Shown: positions 8,224 through 17,151, counted from the first letter of the stretch. The stretch is 17,197 nucleotides of DNA from Gemmatimonadota bacterium (GCA_019689775.1 JADGGV010000030.1:1-17197), one strand, 5' to 3'. A program made the numbers and translations. Notes: generated by a model from the sequence alone, not told the origin.

Positions 8224-9452
8224 AGTCGTGGGCGTGCCGCAGCGGCGAGCCGAGCGAGCTTCCGCTGCGCGACCGGGAGCGCCAGCTCCGCGAGGGCTGT
8301 TTCATCGGCCCACGTACGCCCGGTGGCCGGGTGCCGCCCGCCGCCCTGCACGGGATCTCCGGGTGCGACGCCGGCGCCGCTCGGCTCGGCGGCGTCGGCC
8401 GCCGCTGCGCCGGCACCGCGGAACGCGAACGCCCGGTACGCCACGCGCTTGTGGCTGAACGTGTGCTCGACCACGCCGATTGCCGTCGCCGCGGCGTCTG
8501 GCGCGAGGACGGCGCCTGCCGCGAGCGCCGCCCGGCGCGCCGCCGCCTCCGGCGCCTCGTCCGGCCCCACGACCGCGCCCGGGAACTCCCAGAGCCCGCC
8601 GAGCAGCCCCGTCGCCGGCCGGCGCACGAGCAGGAGGCGCCCCGCGGCGTCGCGCACGACCGCGGTGCCCACGATCTCGAGCGGCAGCGCGCCCACCCGC
8701 TTCCTCCCCGGCCGCTCCGCCACCGTGCCGCGCGCGAGCGCCAGGCAGAACTCCGCCACCGGGCACTCGGCGCAGCGCGGCGAGCGCGGCGTGCAGATCG
8801 TCGCCCCGAGCTCCATGAGCGCCTGGTTGAAGTCCCCCGGCCGGTCGGCGGGCACGAGCGCGGCGGCCGTCTCGCGCAGCTCCGCGGCGGTCGGGGCCGG
8901 CAGGTCGTAGAGCCGCGAGAGCACGCGCCGCACGTTGCCGTCGACCGCCGGCAGCCGGCGGCCGTACGCGATGCTCGCCACCGCCCCCGTCGTGTACTCG
9001 CCGAACCCCGGCAGCGCCCGCAGCGCCTCCGGATCGTCCGGCAGCGACCCCCCGTGCCGCTCTTGCACCAGACGCGCGGCGCGGTGCAGGTTGCGGGCAC
9101 GCGCGTAGTAGCCGAGCCCCTCCCAGCTCTTCAGCACGTCGTCGAGCGGCGCGTCCGCCAGCGCCGCGACCGTCGGGAACCGCTTCAGCCAGCGCGCGTA
9201 GTACGGCAATACCGTCTCGACCCGCGTCTGCTGGAGCATCACCTCCGAGACCCAGATCCGGTACGGGTCCGCGTCTTGCCGCCAGGGGAGGTCGCGGCGG
9301 TGGCGGTCGTAGCGACGGAGCAGGGCGGTGGCGAGGGGTGCTGCGGCCGGACCTGGCGGTTCCGACCCCTTGCGCCCAGCGCCCGAAGAGCGCGGAATCG
9401 TCGGCCTCGGCCCAGCGGGCGCAGCCCGCGGAATCCAGTGCCCGGAGGGCAC
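8220..9452 (-). CDS. mutY: A/G-specific adenine DNA glycosylase MutY
   Basis: MutY removes adenine mispaired with 8-oxoguanine. Numbered from the GTG at 9452 (410 residues), it shows the catalytic Glu70 in SEVMLQQT, the helix-hairpin-helix LPGFGEYTTGA (147-157), catalytic Asp171 in VDGNVRRV, and the [4Fe-4S] cysteines 220, 227, 230 and 236 (C-x6-C-x2-C-x5-C). A C-terminal NUDIX-like domain (about 260-405) carries the FSH motif (332-334) that reads 8-oxoguanine. All key residues are present. The start is uncertain. Family homology begins near residue 40 (about 9335), but no ATG, GTG or TTG is available there. GTG 9452 is the nearest upstream start and lies inside a hairpin of the repeat array. 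The frame stays open to an ATG at 9854, adding about 134 low-complexity residues. The gene is divergent from the vWA gene and ends at a likely terminator. Confidence 0.9.
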   Translation of the reverse strand: MPSGHWIPRAAPAGPRPTIPRSSGAGRKGSEPPGPAAAPLATALLRRYDRHRRDLPWRQDADPYRIWVSEVMLQQTRVETVLPYYARWLKRFPTVAALADAPLDDVLKSWEGLGYYARARNLHRAARLVQERHGGSLPDDPEALRALPGFGEYTTGAVASIAYGRRLPAVDGNVRRVLSRLYDLPAPTAAELRETAAALVPADRPGDFNQALMELGATICTPRSPRCAECPVAEFCLALARGTVAERPGRKRVGALPLEIVGTAVVRDAAGRLLLVRRPATGLLGGLWEFPGAVVGPDEAPEAAARRAALAAGAVLAPDAAATAIGVVEHTFSHKRVAYRAFAFRGAGAAAADAAEPSGAGVAPGDPVQGGGRHPATGRTWADETALAELALPVAQRKLARLAAAARPRL

Positions 9453-9748
9453 GGAATCCAGCGCAGCGGGATCCAGGGGCGAAGCCCCGGAATCCGAATC
9501 CGGCTTTTCCCGGAGGCTCAGCCCGGGCGCCGAGGATTCGTCCGGGGCCGGTCCCGGATCCGGCCTGACCTCTACGGGCAGCCGATCCGACGGGAACGGC
9601 CGGATTCCGCTCTCGCTGGATTCCGTGCCTGCGGCGTTGGATTCTGCTGTCGCTGGATTCCGCGTCGCTGCGCGACGCTGGATTCCGCGGGCTACGCCCG
9701 CTGGGCGGGGCCGGCCGGCCGGATTCCGGCGCTGCGCGCTTGGATTCC
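9392..9748. repeat. array of GNA-triloop hairpins alternating with GGAATCC
   Basis: Short perfect hairpins alternate with a fixed 7-mer. On the plus strand: GCGGGC-GCA-GCCCGC (9415-9429), GTGCCC-GGA-GGGCAC (9438-9452) and GGGGC-GAA-GCCCC (9476-9488), each followed at once by GGAATCC (9430, 9453, 9489). To the right the same unit is on the minus strand, so the plus strand shows GGATTCC at 9602, 9618, 9655, 9680, 9721 and 9742 (GGATTCT at 9639), with hairpins at 9627-9635, 9662-9678, 9687-9701 and 9729-9739. On the GGAATCC strand, loops are GCA, GGA, GAA, GCA, GCA, GTA and GCA, all of the form GNA. Stem sequences differ but pairing is kept. The array fills most of the space between divergent mutY and vWA genes and runs into the annotated mutY start. 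I do not recognise it as a named element. Confidence 0.85.
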
Positions 9749-9840
9749 GCGGGCTGCTTCCGCCGGGCGTGTCCGGGCGCCCCGATTGCGCGCCATGGCC
9801 GTCGGGAGTGGATCCGGTTCTTTTACCGGGAGTCTTCCCC
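9749..9840. other. leader of the vWA gene
   Basis: This is the remainder of the roughly 390-nt gap that separates the divergent genes. It holds a GGATCC (9810-9815) and the ribosome site GGGAG (9828-9832), 8 nt before the ATG at 9841. I see no convincing -35/-10 pair for either gene here, so promoters for mutY and the vWA gene must be weak matches or lie inside the repeat array. Confidence 0.5.
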
Positions 9841-11133
<1,293 letters not shown>

Positions 11134-11147
11134 GCCCCGGCCGGGGC
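11134..11147. repeat. GC palindrome between convergent genes
   Basis: GCCCCGGCCGGGGC is a perfect 14-nt palindrome that starts at the base after the vWA stop codon, in the 53-nt gap to the end of the oppositely oriented peptidase gene. It could form a hairpin in either transcript, but no T-run follows. Confidence 0.4.
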
Positions 11148-11186
11148 GGCGCCGGCGCTCTCCGCGTGCGGCGGCGCCCCCGGGCC

Positions 11187-14117
11187 CTACTTCTGCCCCG
11201 CCGCCACCGCGCCCGCGGCCGGCTTCGCCGGCACCGGCGGCAGGTCGTTCCAGTTCATCAGCGCGTTCCACACCATCGGGAACGTCGCGTGCGACAGGAA
11301 GCGGTGCAGCGGATTGAACGTGAACGCGAGCACCCGCCCCTCCCCGACCGGCACGTCGAAGATCGCGCCCTGGCCGATGATCTCGTCCTGTCCGCGGACC
11401 ATTCCGGAGACGACGTAGGCGTCCTCCTTCTCACCCGCCTTCTTCTGCGCCGGGTCGTGCGCCGCGCCGCCCGACGGCGGGGTGGGCGCCTTCGCGGCCG
11501 AGTCCGCCGCCGGCGCCGCCTTCGCCCCCTCGGCGCTCACCCGTGGGCCGGCGGACGCGGTAGCCGCGGGGATGCCCAGCATGGCCCCCTCGTCCTTCTC
11601 CTCCTCGACCTTCGTCCCGTACTGGAGCACGACCATCCCCTTGTCGCGTTCCTCGACCTGGTAGAGCGGGCCGTTCCCCTTGAAGATGATCGGCGTTTCC
11701 GGGTAGCCGTAGAGCACGGGGTGGTCCGGGCGCAGCGCCTTCGCCCGCACGACCGAGCCGGGGTGGAAGAGCTGCCGCGTCGGGTGCGGCTCGAGCGGCC
11801 GGGCGATCCCGGTCTCCGCCGCCAGCCGCGTCGCACCGGCCAGCGTGATCAGATCGCCGCCCTGCTCCACGAAGCGCTCCAGCTCCGCCAACCCCTCGAA
11901 GCCCGGGCCGCCGGTCAGGTCCGGCGTCGACGCCGGCGTCCCCAGGTTCGGCGTCTCCTTCGACTTCTGGTACGGGATCGGGCCCCACTTCTTGTCGATC
12001 TCGTGGATCCACTGCTCGACGCTGCCGTTCGCGTTCGGCACCAGGATCACGTCGAAGCGGTCGCGCAGCCCGCCGCGCCGCAGGTCGTCCTTGTCGATCG
12101 ACGTGTACGGGATCCCGCGCCGGTCGAACGTGTAGCGCGCCCACCCCTCGTCCTGCGTCGAGTACCAGGTGTGGTAGATCGCCACCCGCGGCAGGTCCAC
12201 GCGGTGCTGCTTGACCGGCGGCGAGTCCGGGAAGCCGCGCAGCGGCAGCGCGAAGCGCGCGGCCAGCTCCCTGGCCACCTCCGGCGGCATCCGCTCGAAC
12301 ACGAGCGAGCCCGCCGGATACGTCTCGCCGCCCGCCTCGAACGACGCCTCCGCCTGGAAGACCGCCGCCTTCGGCGCCTTCGACCGCAACCAGTACAGCG
12401 CGGACAGGACCTCGGCCTGAGCCCGGTACGCCAGGTAGTAGTGGCTGCCGTCGCCGATCACCGTCGCCGTCGCCGCCACCGTGTCCGTGAGCGGCTTCAG
12501 CCCCGTCCAGTGGAACACCGCCGTGTCGTCGACGGCCTGCACGTCCACGCCGTAGAGGTACTGTAGCGTCCAGGCGATGTCGTCATACGGCGGGTACTGC
12601 GCCGTAGAGGGGTAGTTCTGCTTCGAGAGGAGGTTCACGGCGAGGTCGCGGTACGGCTGGTTCAGCAGGATCACGAAGTCGCCCGCGGAATCCCCCGTGA
12701 CCCGCTGCTGGATCTCGATCTTCTGCCGCTGGAGCTGGTTGATCAGGTACGCGACCATCTTCGAGTCGCGCTGCCGCGCGAAGTCCGGGATCACGTACGC
12801 GTGCGGCGTCTCCGTCAGCCCGCGCCGCAGGCTGTTGTAGCCGACCTGCCAGAAGTTGCGCAGGAACTCCTCGCGCCGGTCCGCCACGAAGCCGAGCGAC
12901 GCGAGCACCCCCGCCTCCATGTAGTTCACGTTGTCGCGCGCCGACCAGCGCACCTTCTTCGTCGGCGGCGCCGTCCGGTACCACGTCCGCGCCGTCACCG
13001 GCTCGTTCGCGTACTTCGCGTCGCTCAGGTCACGCACGTACGTGTCCGCGCCCGCGTTGCCGAACGTCTCGTAGAAGCGCCCGATCGAGTTGTGGTTGTT
13101 CGCCACCCACATCCCGTACCCCGGCCACCACCCGTCGAAGAAGCCCCACGTCCACACCCCCGGCAGCCCCTCCGCGTTCAGCGCGTTGATGTCGTTGTTC
13201 GCCAGGAGCTGCCACTCGCTGATGATGATCGGGTCGTTGTGCTCGTTGTACGGTCCCGTCCCCGTCGAGATGTAGAGCAGCGGCACCGACTCGTGCAGGT
13301 CGTGCATCACCAGCGGGTGCCAGTCGTAGTACGCCTTGAAGATCGCGCGCGTCAGCGCCGCCGAGATCTGGAGGCCGTCGCGGTTGTTGTCGTGCACGAT
13401 GTAGCGGCCCCAGTACGGCGTCGAGCGCGGGAAGCCGTCGTCCCACTCCGGCCGCCCCTTCGTGTAGCGCAGGTACCAGTCGACCTGCTTGTCCCGCCCG
13501 TCCGGCTCCGCCACCGGGTTGATCAGGACGACCAGGTTGTCGCGGATCCTCTTGATCGCCGGCTCCTCGCTCACCGCCAGCCGGTACGCCAGCTCCATCA
13601 GCATCTCCGGCGAGCCCATCTCCGGCGAGTGCAGCCCGCCGTTCAGGTAGTAGAACGGCTTCACCCCCGCCATCACCGCCGCCACCTGCTCCGCGCTCGT
13701 CTGCCGCGGGTCCGCCAGCCGCGCCATCGCCGCGCGGTACTGGTCGAGCTTCCCCATGTCGCTCTCGTCGGCGACGATCACCAGCAGCAGCTCGCGCCCC
13801 TCCTCCGTCTTCCCCATCGTCTCGACCCGCACCCGCGGCGTCGCCTTCGCCAACGCCCGGTAGTACGCGTACAGCTCCGACGTGTGATGCATCACCCCCG
13901 GCGCGCCCACGATCGTGCCGAAGAAGTCCTTCGGGCTCGGCACGCTCGCGCTCGCCGGCAGCGACGCCACGGACGCGGGCAGGAATTTCGGGTCCGTCGT
14001 CGTCTCCCGGATCAGCCGGGCGTACGCCGTGTCCTGCGCTTGCTGCGCCGCCAGGGGGCGCGTCACCGACAGGCACGCCGCGGCGACCGCGGCGAGGCCG
14101 AGGGGGAAGCGTCGCAT
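11187..14117 (-). CDS. secreted M14-family zinc carboxypeptidase-like protein
   Basis: This is a 976-residue exported metallopeptidase. An N-terminal Arg-Arg, a hydrophobic core (about 5-19) and RPLAA-QQ (cleavage near 24) form a signal peptide. The M14 domain spans about 75-400: zinc ligands His163 and Glu166 in LHSPE, third-ligand candidates His272 and His275 in VMHDLHES, NPVAEPDGRD (200-209) around the substrate-binding region, and Glu350 in GRFYETFG as the probable catalytic glutamate. The C-terminal half resembles the class I glutamine-amidotransferase-like fold attached to large M14 proteins. Near the end is an Ala/Pro-rich, Lys/Glu-containing linker. Of two adjacent ATGs (14120, 14117) I prefer 14117, because GGAG at 14124-14127 is then 6 nt away. 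It is probably transcribed alone. It is twice the size of classical carboxypeptidases; its specificity is unknown. Confidence 0.88.
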   Translation of the reverse strand: MRRFPLGLAAVAAACLSVTRPLAAQQAQDTAYARLIRETTTDPKFLPASVASLPASASVPSPKDFFGTIVGAPGVMHHTSELYAYYRALAKATPRVRVETMGKTEEGRELLLVIVADESDMGKLDQYRAAMARLADPRQTSAEQVAAVMAGVKPFYYLNGGLHSPEMGSPEMLMELAYRLAVSEEPAIKRIRDNLVVLINPVAEPDGRDKQVDWYLRYTKGRPEWDDGFPRSTPYWGRYIVHDNNRDGLQISAALTRAIFKAYYDWHPLVMHDLHESVPLLYISTGTGPYNEHNDPIIISEWQLLANNDINALNAEGLPGVWTWGFFDGWWPGYGMWVANNHNSIGRFYETFGNAGADTYVRDLSDAKYANEPVTARTWYRTAPPTKKVRWSARDNVNYMEAGVLASLGFVADRREEFLRNFWQVGYNSLRRGLTETPHAYVIPDFARQRDSKMVAYLINQLQRQKIEIQQRVTGDSAGDFVILLNQPYRDLAVNLLSKQNYPSTAQYPPYDDIAWTLQYLYGVDVQAVDDTAVFHWTGLKPLTDTVAATATVIGDGSHYYLAYRAQAEVLSALYWLRSKAPKAAVFQAEASFEAGGETYPAGSLVFERMPPEVARELAARFALPLRGFPDSPPVKQHRVDLPRVAIYHTWYSTQDEGWARYTFDRRGIPYTSIDKDDLRRGGLRDRFDVILVPNANGSVEQWIHEIDKKWGPIPYQKSKETPNLGTPASTPDLTGGPGFEGLAELERFVEQGGDLITLAGATRLAAETGIARPLEPHPTRQLFHPGSVVRAKALRPDHPVLYGYPETPIIFKGNGPLYQVEERDKGMVVLQYGTKVEEEKDEGAMLGIPAATASAGPRVSAEGAKAAPAADSAAKAPTPPSGGAAHDPAQKKAGEKEDAYVVSGMVRGQDEIIGQGAIFDVPVGEGRVLAFTFNPLHRFLSHATFPMVWNALMNWNDLPPVPAKPAAGAVAAGQK

Positions 14118-14160
14118 CATGAGCTCCGGCGAGGAAGTAGGACGGAAAAAAGGCGTGGAA

Positions 14161-14180
14161 CGCGGCATAATAACGCCGCG
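14161..14180 (-). promoter_or_regulatory. AT-rich box inside a GC hairpin upstream of the M14 gene; possible -10
   Basis: CGCGGC (14161-14166) and GCCGCG (14175-14180) are a perfect 6-bp inverted repeat around ATAATAAC. On the minus strand this gives TATTAT (14172-14167), a good -10 match about 50 nt before the peptidase start. No good -35 is found 16-19 nt further upstream, so this may be a promoter needing an activator, or an operator. Confidence 0.35.
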
Positions 14181-14225
14181 GCGCGAGGGTGGGGAAGAAG
14201 GGGGCGGCGGCGCGCGGCCGTGGGC

Positions 14226-14341
14226 CGCATCCCGGATGCGTGACCGCTTGCGCCTGCGTTCCCGTAATACCGAATACGTGAACGGGCCCGGACCCGTTCA
14301 CGTATTCGAGACGGCGTCTACGCAGGCGCAGGCGTTCACGC
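14226..14341. repeat. composite inverted repeat between mlaD and the M14 gene
   Basis: The inner stem is CGAATACGTGAACGGG (14271-14286) paired perfectly with 14293-14308 across a 6-nt loop. The outer arms are 14238-14259 against 14320-14341, 22 bp with two mismatches, including a perfect 11-bp core TGCGCCTGCGT / ACGCAGGCGCA. The right spacer AGACGGCGTCT is itself a 5-bp hairpin; the left spacer is not its partner. To the left, CGCATCC-C-GGATGCG (14226-14240) adds a 7-bp palindrome sharing three bases with the outer arm. The element starts 7 nt after the mlaD stop and has no T-run on either strand. It could end mla transcription, protect the mRNA 3' end, act as a protein-binding cruciform, or be a MITE-like insertion. 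Confidence 0.8.
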
Positions 14342-14348
14342 CCTTCGG

Positions 14349-15335
14349 CTAGAACACCTTCAGGTTGATGTACCGCCCCGGGTTTTCGCGGATGTCCTGC
14401 GCCAGGCGGTTCATGTTCTCGACCGCCATGTTCAGGTTCGCGTAGAGCGCCTCGTCGCGGGAGAGCTTTCCGAGCGTCCCCTCGCCTCGCTCCATCCGGC
14501 CGAGCACGACCTGGAGCGAGCTGGTCGACGCGGCCAGCGCGCGCGCCGCCGTCCCGAGCTGCACCGCGGTCGAGTCCAGGCGCGCGGTGAGCGCGGCGAT
14601 GCGCGCGTTCGTCTGCGCGAGCTGCTGCCCCGGCTTTGCCGCCTCGAGGTCCGCCGCCGTCGCCGCCAGGCTGCGCGTCAACGCGCGCAGGTTCGCCCGA
14701 TCCTCGGCCACGAGCGCCGAGGTCTCCGCCAGCATGTCGCGCAGCGCCTGCGTGCTCGCGCCCAGGTTCTGGATGGTCTGCGGCGAGAGCAGCGTCTGCG
14801 CCCGCGCGAGCAGCGTGTCGGCCCGCTCCCCGACGGTCGCGGCGACGTCGAACGCGCCGGCCTCCGTCGAGCCCGGGATCGTGTCCCCCTCCTCGAGGAC
14901 CTCCGTCGAATTCCCCGGCTGGATCATCGCCGTCATCCCGCCGAGCAGGCCGCTCGACGCCAGCGCGACCCTCGAGTCCTTCGGCACGTGGTACTCGCCC
15001 TCGAGCTCGAGCTTCACGGCCACGCCGCCGGGCTGGATCTCGAAGCGGGTGACGCGCCCGACGTTCACCCCCCGGAGCTGCACGGGGTCCCCCTTGCGCA
15101 GCCCGCCGGCGTTCGGCACGACCGTGTAGATGTTGTAGCGGCCGCGGAAGAGCGCCGGGTCCGTGAGGCTGAAGAGCGCGACCAGCGTCGCCACGATCCC
15201 GGCGAGCACGAACGCGCCCACGATGATCGGCCGGCTCCCGCTGCGAGGCGGGATCAGACGCTCCGGGTCGTACTCCTCGGCGCCGAAACGGCGCGGCCCG
15301 TCGGTGCGCGGCGTCGTCCTGTTGTTGTCCGCCAT
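14349..15335 (-). CDS. mlaD: MlaD/MCE-family lipid-binding protein
   Basis: This 328-residue substrate-binding component of the Mla-type phospholipid transporter is anchored in the inner membrane by one helix (PIIVGAFVLAGIVATLVALF, about 36-55) after an unusually long 35-residue polar N-terminus; the rest lies in the periplasm. The MCE domain runs from about 66 to 150, with the hallmark GLRKGDPVQLRGVNVGRV (78-95) and SSGLLGGMTAMIQPG. Residues about 165-310 are helical, Ala/Leu/Gln-rich and likely coiled-coil, as in MCE proteins that oligomerise into a tube. The protein ends INLKVF. The ATG at 15335 is one base after the mlaF stop, so the two are translated together. It is about twice the length of E. 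coli MlaD because of the helical extension, as in many non-proteobacterial MCE proteins. Confidence 0.9.
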   Translation of the reverse strand: MADNNRTTPRTDGPRRFGAEEYDPERLIPPRSGSRPIIVGAFVLAGIVATLVALFSLTDPALFRGRYNIYTVVPNAGGLRKGDPVQLRGVNVGRVTRFEIQPGGVAVKLELEGEYHVPKDSRVALASSGLLGGMTAMIQPGNSTEVLEEGDTIPGSTEAGAFDVAATVGERADTLLARAQTLLSPQTIQNLGASTQALRDMLAETSALVAEDRANLRALTRSLAATAADLEAAKPGQQLAQTNARIAALTARLDSTAVQLGTAARALAASTSSLQVVLGRMERGEGTLGKLSRDEALYANLNMAVENMNRLAQDIRENPGRYINLKVF

Positions 15336-15336
15336 G

Positions 15337-16104
15337 TCAGTGTATCTCCAGGGTTTCCGCGGACGCCATCGCCGCCGAGCGGTCCAGGAAGGACCGTACC
15401 AGCGGATCGTCCGTCCGCCGGAACTCGTCCGGCGTGCCCACGAAACGAATCTTCCCGCCTTCCAGCAGCGCCAGTCGGTCCGAGATGGCCAGCGCGCCCT
15501 CGACGTCGTGCGTCACCACGATCGACGTCGCCCCCAGCTCGTCGTCGAGCCGCTCGATCAGCCGGTGCACGAGCGCGCTGTTGACCGGGTCGAGCCCCGT
15601 CACCGGCTCGTCGTAGAGGATGATCTGCGGACGCCCCACGAACGCCCGCGCCAGCCCGACGCGCTTGCGCATCCCGCCCGACAGCTCCGACGGCAGCTTC
15701 CCCATCACCACGGCCGGCGAGAGGTTCACGTGCTCCAGCGCGTCCGCCACCCGGTGCGCCACCTCCCGTCGGCTCAGCGACTTCAATTCCTCCTCGCCGA
15801 TCCCCTGCGCCACGTTCTCGTAGACCGTCATCGAGTCGAACAGCGCCGCGTTCTGGAAGACGTAGCCGACCTTCCGCCGGATCTCCCGCAGCACCTTCGG
15901 TCCACCGAAGAACACCGACTCGCCGTCGATCCGCACGTCCCCCCGATCCGGCGTGATCAGCCCGAGCGTCGTCTTCAGCAGCACGCTCTTCCCCGTCCCC
16001 GACGGTCCCACGATGGAGAGCGTCTCCCCCGTGTTCACCGTCAGCGTCACGCCCCGCAGCACCGGAACGTCGAACGTCTTGTGGATGTCGATGTATTCGA
16101 CCAA
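15337..16104 (-). CDS. mlaF: MlaF-type ABC transporter ATPase
   Basis: This cytoplasmic ATPase powers the MlaE/MlaD phospholipid transporter. With a TTG start at 16104 it has 255 residues: Walker A GPSGTGKS (33-40), Q-loop VFQNAALF (Gln84), signature LSGGMRKR (141-148), Walker B IILYDE (161-166), D-loop TGLDP and switch His199 in VVTHDVE. The sequence VLRGVTLTVNTGETLSIVGPSG is typical of the Mla ATPase family. TTG is chosen because homology starts at VEYIDIHKTF and AAGGAAGG lies about 9 nt upstream; no ATG or GTG is nearby. The frame runs open far upstream across mlaE in another frame, which is a shadow. A 131-nt gap with an 18-bp inverted repeat separates it from mlaE, while mlaD follows after one base. 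Confidence 0.92.
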   Translation of the reverse strand: MVEYIDIHKTFDVPVLRGVTLTVNTGETLSIVGPSGTGKSVLLKTTLGLITPDRGDVRIDGESVFFGGPKVLREIRRKVGYVFQNAALFDSMTVYENVAQGIGEEELKSLSRREVAHRVADALEHVNLSPAVVMGKLPSELSGGMRKRVGLARAFVGRPQIILYDEPVTGLDPVNSALVHRLIERLDDELGATSIVVTHDVEGALAISDRLALLEGGKIRFVGTPDEFRRTDDPLVRSFLDRSAAMASAETLEIH

Positions 16105-16139
16105 GCCCCGAACCCTTCCTTGCCGGTCAACCCCGCTCT

Positions 16140-16224
16140 CGCTCCCGCTCCCGGGACACCCAAGCCGGGCGGCGGCCGAAATCCCCCGTCGGTCCGGCGC
16201 GAGGCCGTCCCGGGAGCGGGAGCG
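16140..16224. repeat. 18-bp perfect inverted repeat between mlaE and mlaF
   Basis: CGCTCCCGCTCCCGGGAC (16140-16157) is matched perfectly by its reverse complement at 16207-16224, with 49 nt between. It fills the mlaE-mlaF gap, 11 nt after the mlaE stop and about 35 nt before the mlaF start. The arms contain the self-complementary TCCCGGGA. In mRNA it would make a very stable long-loop stem, and could reduce read-through or stabilise one part of the operon mRNA. Confidence 0.8.
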
Positions 16225-16235
16225 TAAAACCTCCG

Positions 16236-17042
16236 TCAGTTCAGCAGCAGCGGCGGGAACATCGCGTCCATGACCAGCACCGCCAGGGTCATGAACATGA
16301 CGGATGACGTCGTCGCCTTCCCGACGCCCTCCGCGCCGCCGCGCGTGCGCAGCCCCATGTGCGAGGCGATCAGCGGGATCGCCAGCCCGAACGCCGCGCC
16401 CTTCGTGAGCGAGTAGAGCAGGTCCCAGTTGTGCCAGTAGAGGCGCGCGCCGTAGAAGAACGCCTCGCGCCCGAGGCCCACCGTCGCCCGCGCGGCGAAC
16501 ATCCCGGCGTACAGCCCGATCATGTCCGCGATCCCCACGAGCAGCGGCACCGTGATCAGCCCCGCCACGACGCGCGGCGCCGCGAGCACCCGCACCGGGT
16601 CGCGCCCCAGCGAGTACATGGCGTCGATCTGCTCCGAGACCTTCATGGTCCCGAACTCCGCCGTGATCCGCGCGCCGACGCGCCCGATCAGCACCACCGC
16701 CGTCAGCACCGGCGCCAGCTCCAGGATCAGGCTCGAGGCCACCACGCTCCCCAGCACGTACAGCGGGATGTTGCCGGTGAACTGGTAGCCCCCCTGCTGC
16801 GACGTCACCACGCCCGACAGCGTCGCCGTGATGATCACGATCGGCAGGCTCTGTACGCCCATCCAGTACATCTGCTGCGCGATGTCGCGGAGCGGCACCC
16901 GCCCCGTGAACACATAGCGCGCCACGTTCCAGAGGAGCTGCGCCATCTCGTAGACGTGCCGCAGGACTTCCTCGCCCGTGGCGCCGAGCCGCGCCAGCAG
17001 CCGGACCGGCGCCCGTCTCGCCCGTACCACCGTAGCGTTCAC
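16236..17042 (-). CDS. mlaE: MlaE-type phospholipid transporter permease
   Basis: This 268-residue inner-membrane permease forms the core of the Mla-type transporter and hands lipid to or from MlaD using MlaF energy. The family signature is clear: ELAPVLTAVVLIGRVGARI followed by TAEFGTMKVSEQIDAM, and near the end TKGAAFGLAIPLIASHMGLR with GGAEGVGKATTSSVM. It has five or six hydrophobic segments. The start is GTG at 17042: GGAAGGGA sits about 8 nt upstream and the protein then begins MNATVVRARRAP. A longer frame to 17192 would add a low-complexity Arg/Gly-rich stretch and is unlikely. It is the first gene of the mlaE-mlaF-mlaD operon. No MlaB or MlaC is seen in the window. Confidence 0.9.
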   Translation of the reverse strand: MNATVVRARRAPVRLLARLGATGEEVLRHVYEMAQLLWNVARYVFTGRVPLRDIAQQMYWMGVQSLPIVIITATLSGVVTSQQGGYQFTGNIPLYVLGSVVASSLILELAPVLTAVVLIGRVGARITAEFGTMKVSEQIDAMYSLGRDPVRVLAAPRVVAGLITVPLLVGIADMIGLYAGMFAARATVGLGREAFFYGARLYWHNWDLLYSLTKGAAFGLAIPLIASHMGLRTRGGAEGVGKATTSSVMFMTLAVLVMDAMFPPLLLN

Positions 17043-17066
17043 GCGTTCGTCCCTTCCGTCTCGCTT

Positions 17067-17082
17067 CCGCCGTGCACGGCGG
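17067..17082. promoter_or_regulatory. 16-nt perfect palindrome in the mlaE leader
   Basis: CCGCCGTGCACGGCGG is a perfect dyad with no spacer, 25-40 nt upstream of the mlaE start codon. It could be an operator for a dimeric regulator or a leader hairpin. Function is inferred from symmetry and position only. Confidence 0.4.
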
Positions 17083-17111
17083 GCCGGCGACTCCGCGGGC
17101 CCCACCCTCCT

Positions 17112-17151
17112 GCCGGCTCGCGCGCGCCCGCGCGCACCGCCGAGAGCCGGC
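17112..17151. repeat. nested inverted repeat in the mlaE leader
   Basis: GCCGGCTC (17112-17119) pairs with GAGCCGGC (17144-17151). Inside is a second hairpin, GCGCGCG-CC-CGCGCGC (17120-17135). It would lie in the 5' untranslated mRNA of the mla operon if the -10 at 17177-17182 is used. Confidence 0.45.

Noticed and set aside
9392..9748. CRISPR array
   Set aside because: The repeated core is only 7 nt, spacing varies from about 9 to 40 nt, orientation flips midway, and the spacers are hairpins rather than unique sequence. No cas genes are present.
14226..14341. Rho-independent terminator for the mla operon
   Set aside because: The stem is strong but no T-run follows on either strand, and the nested architecture is larger than a normal terminator. 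It was therefore listed as a repeat of unknown role.
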